A stretch of 64,000 nucleotides of DNA from an uncultured Bacteroidales bacterium. GTDB taxonomy: Bacteria > Bacteroidota > Bacteroidia > Bacteroidales > Paludibacteraceae. The notes below the pieces were generated by a model. That model did not search any database. It was not told where the DNA came from and saw only the letters and a program-made list of their open reading frames with translations. Of the stretch, positions 51,702 through 62,235 are shown in pieces; position 1 is the stretch's first letter; each line of letters begins with the position of its first letter. A program made the translations under genes and the position numbers. The stretch covers positions 1 to 64,000 of the forward strand of contig CALUOH010000061.1 of the NCBI GenBank assembly GCA_944322025.1. Direction: 5' to 3'.

Positions 51702-54700
51702 TTACTTCACAATCAGCTTGCCTTGGCGCACCTTGCCCTCTCCGTCGACCACACGCACCACATAGACACCTGCGGCATTGACTGAGACGGTCACAGGCTC
51801 ACCCTCAGGCTCAAACCTCTGCACAAGCATACCGTTGCTGCCGTACACTTCGACCATGAGGCCGTCGCGCTCAGCGTCGGTAAGCTCCATGTGGAGATAA
51901 ACAGCCTCGCCTGCATTGACAGGGTTCGGCGCAAGGATAAGCTCTGATACCTCGCGTACTGTAGGCTCATAACCTGTGCCGCTGTCATCCTTGACTGTCA
52001 GCACAAGATGTATCGTAGCCGTACATCCTCCGCCGTCAGCCGTGACAGTGACGGTCTCCTCATACGATCCGGGCTGTGTGTTCTCATCGAACGTCACCCC
52101 ATAGAACTCATACGGGAGGTCATCCACAGTAATCTCGCGCTCCACGGTGCGTTCCTCGCCGTCACGTATGACAAGCAAGTTCAGCGTGCGGGTAGAGTCG
52201 CATCCGCCGACCTTCGATGTCAGATTGGCCACATACGAGTCCTCACGCGAAACACCGTCGAAATCGGCATCGCCGTGATACTGTTCGCCCTCGCAGATGG
52301 CCGCCTCTATTATCACGGGATAATAAGGCAATGCGACTACAGTCAGGTTCACGATAGAATCACAGCCCGAAGCCGTCGGGAACGATGCGGTGTACTCGCC
52401 GCTCTCCGTAATGTCTGTATATTCGCCGAACTCGGCTATCGACTCGCCGTAGCATAGATAGCGCGTCTCCTCGGCCACTATCTGCGAGCGGAGCGACAGC
52501 ACCAGTGTAGTGATAGAGTCACAGCCTGTGGCCTTAGACTCCGTAGTGTACGGATACTCGCCCGGTCCGGTCAGCTTTTCGCCATTCCAAGTATACTCCC
52601 CGTCCGGACAGATAGAGTCATAGAGTGTCACGCGTATGGCCGGCGTGACGCTCAGCGTCAGACGCTTGACAGCCACGCATCCTTCTGCCGACTGCTCCTT
52701 GATGGAGTACTCTCCAGCCTCGCTTGCCGAGAATCCGTTCTCGTTGTATTCCTCGCCCTCGCAGACCGTGGCCTCAATCGGCTCTTCTTCGACAGGAGAA
52801 ACGTTGATTGTCAGATTGAATATCGTATCCGGCACAGCCTCGTAAGAAACCGATGTGTACTCATACTTATTCTCTCCGACTGCCATATCGGCACCGAGTA
52901 TTGAGGAATGGTTGTCGAAATAGTCCTCCGTCTGGCACAATGCAGCTGTCGGTGTTTCAACTATATAGGAGTTGATGTGCACATTGTCAAGGCTGAGCAT
53001 ATAGTTGGCGTTCCCAGCATCGGAGAGAGCGAAGAATGCCACGGATACAGTCTTGCCCGCATAGTCCGAAAGCGATATGATGACACGCTCACCGCCTATG
53101 CCGATGCTGTCGAAACGGTAATCCTCATCGAAGCCCGTATTGCCCCAGACAACGGCATTGGCATCGTCCCATGTAGTCCCGCCGTCGGGCGATACAAGCA
53201 CCATGAACTTCTTGTCCTGCTTGCCACGGTCGGCGGCATCAATCGCACCACCCGTTGTGATATCTGTCAGTGAGAGATCAAATGTCAGATGGATATTCTC
53301 AGTCTCAGGCAAATTTACTACTGGAGTTACAAGCCATGCACTGATACGTCCATCCATATGAGCCGTCATACGATCCGCGCCTCTCTCGATGTTCCACACA
53401 ATAGTGTAATTGGGTGTGGATGGATTAAATGCCGACACGCCGCCCGCAAGCATCTCGTCCAGCGAAGCGTCATAGCGTGACCAGTAGTCAGGCGCATATA
53501 TGCCGTTCGCCACACTCGAGAAGTCCTCATTGTACGGTGTCTCGAAATTGGTGTGGAACGAAGCGATGGTAGACCAGTCTGAATAGTCCGTGCCGGTACA
53601 GTTCTGGCGCACCTGCACATAGTACAGTGTGCCAGCTTTCAATCCCGTGACGGGAACATTCCTGTTACTTGTCACAGTCTGCGTGAACACTGGAGAGTCC
53701 ATAGTGTCATTGTCCGCCACTATCACCTCCCATTCATTGCCGTTGGATATGGAGAACGACAGCTCCGCAGAAGTGTTCGTCACGTTGGAGAACGTCAGAT
53801 TTGTCGGTGCAGCACATGCGCCGAGTGGCTCTACCGCGATGTCGTCGATATAGAGATAATTGGACTTGTCTCCGATGTTGTCGTTGAAGAAGGCTATATG
53901 CCTGCCCTCCACGCCTTCGAGGGAGATTGTGACCTTCTGCCAGTACTCCTGCCCGTTGGGGTCGTCCTCCGGATACTTGTCGCCAGAGATATCATTCTGC
54001 GCATACTCCACAGTATCGAGCGGACGAACGTAGACGGGTCATTCGGATTGTCCATCACGCCTACCACCACTCCGTGGGTATAGCTGTCGCCCAACAGGTT
54101 GCCGGCGTATCCAGATATCTCGAACTTGCCGGAATATGCGGACACATACAACGGACGAATCCAGAACGACACCTGAAGCGAATCGAAGTCCACATCCATA
54201 ACTGGCAGTGTGATATAACCGCCGCTCGACTCTGCATCCAAATAAGCCCTGTAGCCATCATGCTCCAGCAGCAGCGCACGGACGCCATTGCCGTTTTCGT
54301 CATGGCGGCTGACATACGTGCCGTATGTACCTTCCGCACTCGTCTGCATTTCTATAAGATCCGAAGTCTCATATCTGCCTGCATTGATGAAGCATTCGAG
54401 CGTAGAGCCGCTCTCTTCGGTCTCGAAGTCATAGAGTATGCCGCCGGCCTGCCACTCGCGGGCCTCACACGATGTGGTAAACTCATAGCGTTCGCTCCAC
54501 ATGCTCTTCTCCGCCCCGTCGCCGCAGGCTATGCGGGCGAAGATATAGTATGTCGTGCCGGCCTCAAGTCCGGTCAGGTCTGTATATGTAGTCGCTGTCG
54601 AAGCCTTTGCCTCGCCCTCGACAGGCACATTCACTGCCGCGTCGGTAGTGATGTAATACTCCGCACTGGCCGCGCTCGCGCTCAGCACCTCCCATTCCAC

Positions 54701-56845
54701 AGTGGCATCCTTGTCGGCCACCGCGCGGAGGCGGAAATTGACAGGCATCACACAGTCGGAATACGAAACCGTGAAGTTGTCCACTGCGGCGGCTGGCTGT
54801 TCAGCCCCGTCAGCCTCGCCGTCGTTCGCCCACAGTATCACGAGGTTATACAGTCCTGTGTGCTCCTCGTCAACTATGTAGTCAAGCGAAGCGTGCACCC
54901 ATTCTGACGGTGAGCCGCTCAGGCGGCTGTCGCCTATCGAAATCCACTCCGAAGCGTCTATCGCAGTGACATTCTCCGGGTCATTGCCGAAATCAAGGAA
55001 CAGACGGTCGTCTCCCGCCTCCATGTGGTAGTCCACAGGCAGCAGGCCTACGCGGAGATAATCACCGGAGCCTCCGCCGCAACGCCAGTCGAACCCAAAC
55101 GTATATGCGCCGGTAGTCGTCAGGTCGACAGTGCGGTACGCCCACGCCACGCTTGCCTTGTCAGCGGTATAGGCATTGGTCGTGCCACCGTCATTTGTGA
55201 TGTACAGCCCCTGTGTACCCTCTTTGGCCGCCGCCGTGCCTATATGCCATGCGTCAGCCTGACCGTTGTCGGCAAATATCCACTGGCCGTTGTCATCAGA
55301 GTTCTCGAAATCAGCCGAGTAGTCATACTCTTTCACGGGAGTGGAGAGAGTGCTGCGGGTCAGCGGACCAGCCCACTCGCTCTTGTCCGAACCGATAACC
55401 GAATGGACATAGATGTCATACACCGTGGCGGGCTCAAGGCCGCTGATGTCCGCCGTCGTTGACTGTATAGAGACACCCTCTACTTCATTGACATCAAATC
55501 CTTCCGCGCCAACGGCATATTCCCATGTCTTTGCAGTATAAGGCTCTGCAAAGGCTATGGATATAGAGTTGTCCGTGATGTTTGTAGCGTGCAGGTTCTC
55601 CGGCACGGCACATGCGGGAGCCTCCTCCACTGTCACATTGTCTATATACAATCCTGTGCTGCCGCCCAGCTGCATGAACATTCCTGAGCTGAACTGGAAC
55701 GCCACACGCTTGGCCGCACCGCGGTAGCTGCCGAGGCGCACCGTATAGTCGCGCCAGATGCCGGAGGTGAAGTAGACGGTGTCACACGCGAAGAATGTCT
55801 TCTCGGTGACGTTCCCGTAGTCTACAGTCTCATCCTCACCCACGTTTATCACGCCTACTATCACGGCCTGCTCCGAATTGCCTTCGCCCCTCATCGAGAA
55901 GCGCACCTGCAGTGTGCTTATGTCCTCCGTATCGAGATACGGGGTGATGGCATAGTTGATGCGGCCGCTGTTCTTTGCGTACATATAGAGCGCGCGTCCT
56001 TCCTCATCGTCGGCCACGAGTGACGGGTAGTCCATCTCGCCGCCCTCGTCCGGGTTGAGGAGAGCAAACTGCCAACAGTCGGGCTGTACGGCCACGCCTG
56101 TCAATGTACCACGGTCGAAGTCCTCCACAAACGGTATCGGGTAGAGAGCCGAACACTCTGTGGTGAACCTATACTCCGTGGACCACTCGCTCTCGCCTCC
56201 TCCAGCCGCGCAAGTAGACTTCACATAGAAGAAATACTCCGTACTCGGCGTGAGGTCAGTGAGCGTGAGCCGCGTCTCCTGCGAGGTGTACGACATCGAC
56301 ACGCCCTCGATGTCTGCACCCGCCAGCTCTTCCGCCGTGAGCGAACGGGACGACAGTTTAACTGTGAACGGCGCAACGCCGTGTTGCCAGTATATCGTGA
56401 GCCAGTACTTGCTCACCCAGCGGGACATGCTCATGTCGTTTGCGGAGTTGGTGGCTACCGATTCCGGCATCCAGCAGACATACAGCCCGTCCTCGTCCTC
56501 GAAGCCCACGGCCTGCCAGTCGAACGACAGCTCATAATCGCCCGCCGCAAGCGTGAGCGCACGGTAAGCTATCACGGAAGTACCCTGATTGACATAGCCG
56601 GCAGTAGTGCCGCCGTCCGCCGAAATATACAGCCCCATCGTGCCGCCGTTTTCAGCCCCTGTGCCTATATGCCACTCGTTGGTACACCTGTACTGCTCGC
56701 TGACTATCGGATTGAGCGTCCATACAGCGTTTTCCGCAGCATCCTCAAAATCACATGAATAACCATTGACTGTCTGTGCCCGCAGGCACATGAACATTGA
56801 AGAAACTATACAAAGTATGCCGGCAAAAAAATATTTCCTGCACAT
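51702..56845 (-). pseudogene. large multi-domain type IX-secreted adhesin, frameshifted
   Basis: Two frames make one protein of about 1,714 residues. The N-terminal piece (from 56845) has a signal peptide (to LRAQ), then two related cleaved-adhesin-like domains, each starting with a YS-x-DFE motif and WHIGT..GLYI, interleaved with fibronectin type III domains. It loses frame near 54020-54030. The C-terminal piece resumes with RPLDTVEYAQND, another fibronectin domain, about five ~75-residue repeats of the form CxGExY...GxY...GCDS...L and a type IX sorting domain (ILAPNPVNAGE, AGVYVVRVVDGEGKVRQGKL). A lost 1- or 4-base unit would explain the shift. It could be a sequencing error or a true pseudogene. 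Confidence 0.82.
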
Positions 56846-56961
56846 ATTCTCTTTAGTTTTTTATGGATTAGATGTCTATTTAATATCAATGTGCCGCCGC
56901 CATGCCAATCGCGTAATCAGCTACATTACGACGATTTTGTGCCAAGCCATATAACGGCATG

Positions 56962-56969
56962 CAAATGTA
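56962..56969 (-). promoter_or_regulatory. -7 box of the adhesin promoter
   Basis: TACATTTG on the minus strand; a TTTG at 56996-56993 is 23 bases upstream, slightly long. Confidence 0.45.
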
Positions 56970-57211
56970 TCTCTTTTAATTTTTACCTCTGTCAAACAAA
57001 AAAAAACGCTAATTATCAATAAGCAGATTCATCCCCATAAGATAAATACATGCAAAAGCATGTCACAAGATTTGCCGTAGATAGCACATCCTACTGCGGA
57101 AAGTGCGGGGGGAGGTGGAGAGGACGGCGGGAAGGGGGAGTGGAAGCAGCAGGGAGAGATGGAAGGGAGGCGGAACATGCATACTGTGGGTAAAAAGGCC
57201 CGCCGCCCTAC

Positions 57212-57242
57212 TTTGCACGTAGAGATATACGTGCTACCTTTG
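57212..57242 (+). promoter_or_regulatory. promoter of tex
   Basis: TTTG at 57212-57215 and TACCTTTG at 57235-57242, 19 bases apart. It fixes the tex start at the ATG 24 bases on. Confidence 0.75.
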
Positions 57243-57266
57243 CAGCTCGAATTAACAGATGAGGAG

Positions 57267-59402
57267 ATGGAACAACAACAGAAAGAGATTATATCGAAGA
57301 GACTATCAATCGGCGGGAAATCGGTGGCCGCCACGCTGGCATTGCTGGCAGACGGGGCGACAATACCGTTCATAGCGCGATACCGCAAGGAGATGACGGG
57401 CGGACTCGACGAGGTGCAGATAGGCAGCATAGCCGAAGAGGCTCACCGCCTGGAAGAGCTGGCAAGGCGCAAGGAGACGATAATCAACGCCATACGGGAG
57501 CAGGAGAAACTCACTCCTGAACTGGAAGAAAGGATAGCGGCAGCGTGGGACGCGGCGGAGATAGAGGATATTTACCTGCCGTTCAAACAGAAACGCCGTA
57601 CACGCGCGACTGTGGCCCGCGAGGCGGGTCTCGAACCGCTGGCGAAAATCATCATGAGCGGACGGGCTGACAACATAGCCCGCACGGCACAACGCTTCTT
57701 CAACAAGGATATAACGGACGCGGATGCCGCCATAGGCGGGGCGATGGACATCATAGCCGAATGGGTGAACGAAAGCGCGGCGGCACGGCAGGCGGTACGC
57801 TCTACGTTCGCACGTAAGGCGGTCATACACAGCCGCGTGATAAAAGGCAAAGAGGAGGAGGGCGACAAATACCGCGACTATTTCGACAAGGAGCTGCCAC
57901 TCTCGCGCTGCCCTTCGCACGTGCTGCTCGCCATGAGGCGAGGAGAGAACGAGAAGATACTCCGCGTGGAGATATCGGCCGACGAGGAGGAGTGCCTCAC
58001 GCGCCTCAACCGCATATTCGTCCGCACAGAGGGAGAGTGCGGAGACATCATACGCCGCGCCGTCCGTGACGGTTTCCGCCGCCTGCTCCGACCTTCAATC
58101 GAAACGGAGTTCGCCGCACTCAGCAAAGAGAAGGCCGACCGCACCGCCATAAGGATATTCGCCGCCAACCTGAGACAGCTTCTGCTGGCAGCCCCACTCG
58201 GGCAGAAGCGCACGATGGGCATAGACCCGGGTTTCCGCACCGGATGCAAGGTGGTATGCCTCGACGAGAACGGCAACCTCATGCACAACGACACCATATA
58301 CCCGCACCCGCCAAGGAACGAACGGACACAGGCCATGCGCCGCCTCTCAACCCTCGTGGAGCAATACCGCATAGAGGCCATAGCCGTGGGCAACGGCACG
58401 GCGGGGCGCGAGACGGAACAGCTCATACAGTCCATGCGTTTCGACCGCCCCGTGAAACTATTTTCCGTGAGCGAGAGCGGGGCGAGCATATACTCCGCCT
58501 CAGCGACAGCGCGCGAGGAGTTTCCCGACTACGATGTGACCGTGCGCGGCGCGGTGTCGATAGGGCGGCGGCTCATGGATCCACTCGCCGAACTCGTGAA
58601 GATAGACCCGAAGAGCATAGGGGTGGGCCAGTACCAGCACGACGTGGACCAAACGCTGCTCAAAGAGGCACTCGACCAGACGGTGATGAACTGCGTGAAC
58701 ACCGTGGGCGTGGAGCTGAACAACGCATCGCGGCAGCTGCTCACCTACGTCTCAGGCGTAGGACCGAAGCTCGCGCAGAACATCATCGACTACCGCACGG
58801 AGCACGGGGGATTCAAGAACAGGCGTGAGCTGCTCAACGTCAGCAAACTGGGGGCGAAGAGCTACCAGCAGTGCGCGGGATTTCTGCGCATCGGGGGAAG
58901 CGACAACCCCCTCGACCGTACAGCCGTGCATCCGGAGTCGTACCACATAGTGGAACGCATGGCGAAAGACCTCGACACCACTGTGGAGCAGCTTATCAAG
59001 GAGGAGAGCCTGCGCCTGCAAATCAACCTCGAGCGGTACATAACCCCCACGGTCGGCATGCCCACGCTGCGCGACATACTATCAGAACTCGAAAAGCCGG
59101 GGCGCGACCCGCGCAAGAGCATCGAGGCTTTTGAGTTCGACAGCAGGGTGCGCACCATAGAAGACATCAGGGAGGGAATGGTTCTTCCGGGTATAGTCAC
59201 CAACATCACAGACTTCGGAGCGTTCGTTGACATAGGCATCAAGGAGAACGGGCTGCTGCACAAGTCGCAGATGGCGGAGGGGCATGTAGCCTCGCCGTCT
59301 GACGTGCTGTCGCTGCACCAGCATGTCACGGTTAAGGTGATTGACATAGACAGGGAGCGGAAGCGCATAGGGCTGTCGATGAGAGATATGGGCGCGTCAT
59401 AA
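57267..59402 (+). CDS. tex: Tex family RNA-binding transcription accessory protein
   Basis: A 711-residue nucleic-acid-binding protein. The order is the usual one: helical N-terminus with IPFIARYRKEMTGGLDE, the YqgF RNase H-like domain (MGIDPGFRTGCKVVCLD), helix-hairpin-helix motifs (YVSGVGPKLAQNIIDYR) and a C-terminal S1 domain (ITDFGAFVDIGIKENGLLH). The ATG at 57267 is used because the promoter lies just upstream and the longer open frame starts before it. The gene is monocistronic, with a strong terminator. Confidence 0.95.
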   Translation: MEQQQKEIISKRLSIGGKSVAATLALLADGATIPFIARYRKEMTGGLDEVQIGSIAEEAHRLEELARRKETIINAIREQEKLTPELEERIAAAWDAAEIEDIYLPFKQKRRTRATVAREAGLEPLAKIIMSGRADNIARTAQRFFNKDITDADAAIGGAMDIIAEWVNESAAARQAVRSTFARKAVIHSRVIKGKEEEGDKYRDYFDKELPLSRCPSHVLLAMRRGENEKILRVEISADEEECLTRLNRIFVRTEGECGDIIRRAVRDGFRRLLRPSIETEFAALSKEKADRTAIRIFAANLRQLLLAAPLGQKRTMGIDPGFRTGCKVVCLDENGNLMHNDTIYPHPPRNERTQAMRRLSTLVEQYRIEAIAVGNGTAGRETEQLIQSMRFDRPVKLFSVSESGASIYSASATAREEFPDYDVTVRGAVSIGRRLMDPLAELVKIDPKSIGVGQYQHDVDQTLLKEALDQTVMNCVNTVGVELNNASRQLLTYVSGVGPKLAQNIIDYRTEHGGFKNRRELLNVSKLGAKSYQQCAGFLRIGGSDNPLDRTAVHPESYHIVERMAKDLDTTVEQLIKEESLRLQINLERYITPTVGMPTLRDILSELEKPGRDPRKSIEAFEFDSRVRTIEDIREGMVLPGIVTNITDFGAFVDIGIKENGLLHKSQMAEGHVASPSDVLSLHQHVTVKVIDIDRERKRIGLSMRDMGAS

Positions 59403-59426
59403 GGGGAAATCGGAGGTGTCTTTGAA

Positions 59427-59467
59427 GGGAGTGTACCAAGAGTTGCATCTGGTACACTCCCTTTTTG
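59427..59467 (+). terminator. terminator after tex
   Basis: GGGAGTGTACC pairs with GGTACACTCCC, 11 bp, followed by TTTTTG. Confidence 0.9.
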
Positions 59468-59612
59468 TTGGGGTATATCGATCGGAGTGCGGGGAGAGAG
59501 GAGCGTGCTATGGGGGATGTGAGAAGGGGCAGTGTGGAGAGAGGGGTAATTTCTTAGAGTATTTTAACAAGGAGGGGCGAAAACATGGCTTTTCGCTGGC
59601 TTGGGGCTATGG

Positions 59613-59665
59613 AGGGGCTTCGGAGCGCTTCGGCGAGAGTACGTCTTTTTAACCACTTTTTACGT
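59613..59665 (+). repeat. intergenic repeat family A, copy 7 (diverged)
   Basis: GGCGAGAGTACGTCTTTTTA, with C replacing G in the core, preceded by GGGGCTTCGGAGCGCTTC and followed by ACCACTTTTTACG. Confidence 0.75.
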
Positions 59666-59721
59666 TTGAGGAGCGTGTGGGGTGGGGAGAGGGCGAGAGG
59701 GGGTGGGCTGATGGTGGGGAT

Positions 59722-59795
59722 AGGCTCCGGAGGGTGTCCGTAGGGGCTGGCTGGCCGCTGGCTCGAGAGTACGTGTTTTTAACTCTGATTTAGAT
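59722..59795 (+). repeat. intergenic repeat family A, copy 8
   Basis: GGCTCCGGAGGGTGTCCG, TAGGGGCTGGCTGGCCGCTG, GCTCGAGAGTACGTG and TTTTTAACTCTGATTTAG: the fullest copy, joining both kinds of 5' arm. Confidence 0.9.
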
Positions 59796-59915
59796 TTGAG
59801 CGGGGAGTGGCATGACTGACAGGGGAGAGAGAGGAGAGGTGCGAGAGTGTATCATGAGGGAGAGGGCGTAGCTTAAAATTATTTCCACACAATGCTATCT
59901 TTATAAAGATTTTAG

Positions 59916-59923
59916 TATCTTTG
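59916..59923 (+). promoter_or_regulatory. -7 box of the M20 peptidase gene
   Basis: TATCTTTG; no clear -33 box. The leader would be about 100 bases. Confidence 0.5.
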
Positions 59924-60032
59924 CTACCATAAGACAGGATGCTGTACGGTAATGGCAATCAAACAAGTCTGTTGCCATCGGGGCTGACATCAACTATCAT
60001 TGTTCTATTGGAAAAACATAAACCACTATATC

Positions 60033-61394
60033 ATGATAACAGACTACATCAAGGAGAACGAAGAGCGTTTCTTGGAAGAGCTATTTTCACTTATACGGAT
60101 ACCGAGTATCAGTGCCAAGCCAGAACACCATGAGGATATGAGGCGGTGCGCCGAACGGTGGCGCGAACTGCTGCTGTCGTCGGGGGCTGACACGGCAGAG
60201 ATAATGCCTACGCAGGGTAACCCGATAGTCTTCGCGCAGAAGACACTTGACCCGGCGTACCCTACGGTGCTGGTGTACGCGCATTATGACGTGATGCCCG
60301 CCGAACCGCTTGAGCTGTGGAAGTCGGAGCCGTTTGAGCCGGAGATAAGGGACGGGCGCATCTGGGCGCGCGGGGCAGACGACGACAAGGGCCAGGCCAT
60401 GATACAGGCGAAGGCGTTCGAGTATATGGTGCGCACGGGGGAGCTGCGCTGCAACGTGAAGTTCCTTTTCGAGGGGGAGGAGGAGATAGGTTCGCCGTCG
60501 CTTGAAGCATTCTGCCAAGAGCACAGGGAGCTGCTGAAATCGGACATAATACTGGTGTCGGACACAAGCATGATAGGCGAGGATACGCCAAGCATCACGA
60601 CAGGGCTGAGGGGGCTGGCGTACTGGGAGATAGAGGTGACAGGGCCGAACCGCGACCTGCACTCGGGGCATTTCGGAGGTGCTGTGGCGAACCCAATCAA
60701 TACGCTCTGCACTATGCTCTCGAAGGTCATAGACGAGAGAGGGCGCATCACGATACCCCATTTCTATGACGACGTATTGCCCATACCGGAGGCGGAGAGG
60801 GAGATGATAAGGCAGATACCGTTCAGCCTGGAGGAGTACAAGCGGGCGATAGACGTGGATGAGGTGGCCGGCGAGGAGGGGTATTCCACGCTGGAGCGGA
60901 ACAGCTGCCGCCCGTCGTTCGACATCTGCGGCATCTGGGGCGGCTATACCGGCGAGGGGGCGAAGACGGTGCTGCCGTCGAAGGCATACGCTAAGGTATC
61001 ATGCCGCCTCGTGGCGAACCAAGACCATGAGACCGTATCGCGGCAGTTCGCGGAGTATATGCAGAGCATCGCGCCGAAGAGCGTGAGGGTGAAGGTGACC
61101 CCGATGCACGGGGGGCAGGGGTATGTCTGCCCGATAGATATGCCGGCGTACAAGGCGGCGGAAGCGGGGTTCACCACGGCGTTCGGCAAGAAGCCGCTCG
61201 CGGCGCGGAGAGGAGGGAGCATACCCATCATATCGACGTTTGAGCGCGTACTGGGCGTGAAGTCCATACTCATGGGGTTCGGGCTGGAGAGGAACGCGAT
61301 ACACTCGCCGAACGAGAATTTCACCATAGACATATTCCGCAAGGGGATAGTGGCCGTGACGGAGTTCTACAAGAATTTCGCGGAGATGAGGTGA
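60033..61394 (+). CDS. M20-family metallopeptidase (dipeptidase)
   Basis: A 453-residue zinc aminoacylase/dipeptidase-like enzyme. The metal ligand motif VYAHYDVMP has His84, and the bridging aspartate is in WARGADDDKG (about 116-118). The general base and next ligand lie in FEGEEEIGS (147-153). Asp177 is in the VSDTSM segment, and the lid domain (HSGHFGG) follows. Residue order and length match the carnosinase-type group. The ATG at 60033 is preferred over a TTG 11 codons earlier. It lies 13 bases before the TIGR02757 gene, probably co-transcribed. No signal peptide is seen, so it should act in the cytoplasm. Confidence 0.92.
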   Translation: MITDYIKENEERFLEELFSLIRIPSISAKPEHHEDMRRCAERWRELLLSSGADTAEIMPTQGNPIVFAQKTLDPAYPTVLVYAHYDVMPAEPLELWKSEPFEPEIRDGRIWARGADDDKGQAMIQAKAFEYMVRTGELRCNVKFLFEGEEEIGSPSLEAFCQEHRELLKSDIILVSDTSMIGEDTPSITTGLRGLAYWEIEVTGPNRDLHSGHFGGAVANPINTLCTMLSKVIDERGRITIPHFYDDVLPIPEAEREMIRQIPFSLEEYKRAIDVDEVAGEEGYSTLERNSCRPSFDICGIWGGYTGEGAKTVLPSKAYAKVSCRLVANQDHETVSRQFAEYMQSIAPKSVRVKVTPMHGGQGYVCPIDMPAYKAAEAGFTTAFGKKPLAARRGGSIPIISTFERVLGVKSILMGFGLERNAIHSPNENFTIDIFRKGIVAVTEFYKNFAEMR

Positions 61395-61407
61395 GCGGCA
61401 TATTGCT

Positions 61408-62160
61408 ATGGAGAAGGGACAATTTGAAGACTTGAAAGAGCTGCTCGACCGCAAGGCGGCAGAATATGATACGGAGGAGTTTATAGAGCGAGACCCGGTG
61501 CAGTTCCCGCGCCGGTACAGGGAGAAGCGGGACATAGAGATAGCCGCGCTGCTGACATCGACCATCGCGTGGGGCAACAGGCGGATGATACTCGCGTCGT
61601 GCGAGAGGATGCTGGGGCTGATGGGGAGTTCGCCGTACAGCTTTGTCATGGAGCGTGGAGCGGAGGGACTCGACCCGGCAAAGAACATACACAGGACGTT
61701 CTTCTGCCGCGACTTCCAGTATATCTGCCGAGGGCTCAACTCGCTGTACTCAAGGCACGGCGACATGGAAGAGCTGTTCGCGGGACGCGACATGTGGGAG
61801 GGGATAGAGGCGTTGCGGGAGACGATAGCCGCAGGCAACGGCAGGGTGTACTCTCGCCACATATCCTCGCCGGAGAAGTCGGCGTGCAAGCGTCTGCACA
61901 TGATGCTGCGTTGGCTGTGCCGCAAGGAGGGGGCGGTGGACCTCGGGATATGGAAGAGCGTCAGCCCGGCGGGGCTGTTCATCCCGCTCGATGTACACGT
62001 GGGGCGGACGGCACGCGCTCTGGGGCTGATGGAGCGCAAGGCGAACGACAGGAAGAGCGTGGAGCAGCTCACGGCGGAGCTGCGGAGGTTCGACCCCGCC
62101 GACCCGATAAGATATGACTTCGCCCTGTTCGGCATGGGTGAGGCGGGCGAGGAGGTCTGA
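61408..62160 (+). CDS. TIGR02757 (DUF2400) family protein
   Basis: A 250-residue cytoplasmic protein of the TIGR02757 family, found widely in Bacteroidota. YREKRDIEIAALLTSTIAWG near the start and the late DVHVGRTARALGLMERK are the family hallmarks. The fold recalls helix-hairpin-helix DNA glycosylases, but no activity is established. It follows the peptidase by 13 bases; the functions do not suggest a link. Confidence 0.87.
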   Translation: MEKGQFEDLKELLDRKAAEYDTEEFIERDPVQFPRRYREKRDIEIAALLTSTIAWGNRRMILASCERMLGLMGSSPYSFVMERGAEGLDPAKNIHRTFFCRDFQYICRGLNSLYSRHGDMEELFAGRDMWEGIEALRETIAAGNGRVYSRHISSPEKSACKRLHMMLRWLCRKEGAVDLGIWKSVSPAGLFIPLDVHVGRTARALGLMERKANDRKSVEQLTAELRRFDPADPIRYDFALFGMGEAGEEV

Positions 62161-62187
62161 GGCGCAGGAGCGGCGAGGGCATTCCAG

Positions 62188-62217
62188 TTTCTTTTCAGAA
62201 TTGAGCCGTTATTTTGC
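62188..62217 (+). promoter_or_regulatory. promoter of the two-component system
   Basis: TATTTTGC at 62210-62217 (same form as before the bactofilin gene) with a partial TTTC box 19 bases upstream. Confidence 0.4.
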
Positions 62218-62235
62218 CTGAGAAAATGCTGAGTT

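Larger units (their letters stand above)
56846..57266. other. divergent intergenic region between adhesin and tex
   Basis: It contains the adhesin -7 box (56962-56969, minus), about 100 purine-rich bases on the plus strand (57090-57180) and the tex promoter. No family A or B repeat and no gene were seen. Confidence 0.55.
59468..60032. other. purine-rich intergenic region with two family A repeats
   Basis: No gene seen. Two family A copies lie about 110 bases apart in the same orientation, as at 43.5-43.7 kb. Then come the M20 peptidase -7 box and a 7-bp hairpin (ATGGCAA with TTGCCAT, 59952-59978) in its leader. Confidence 0.6.
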
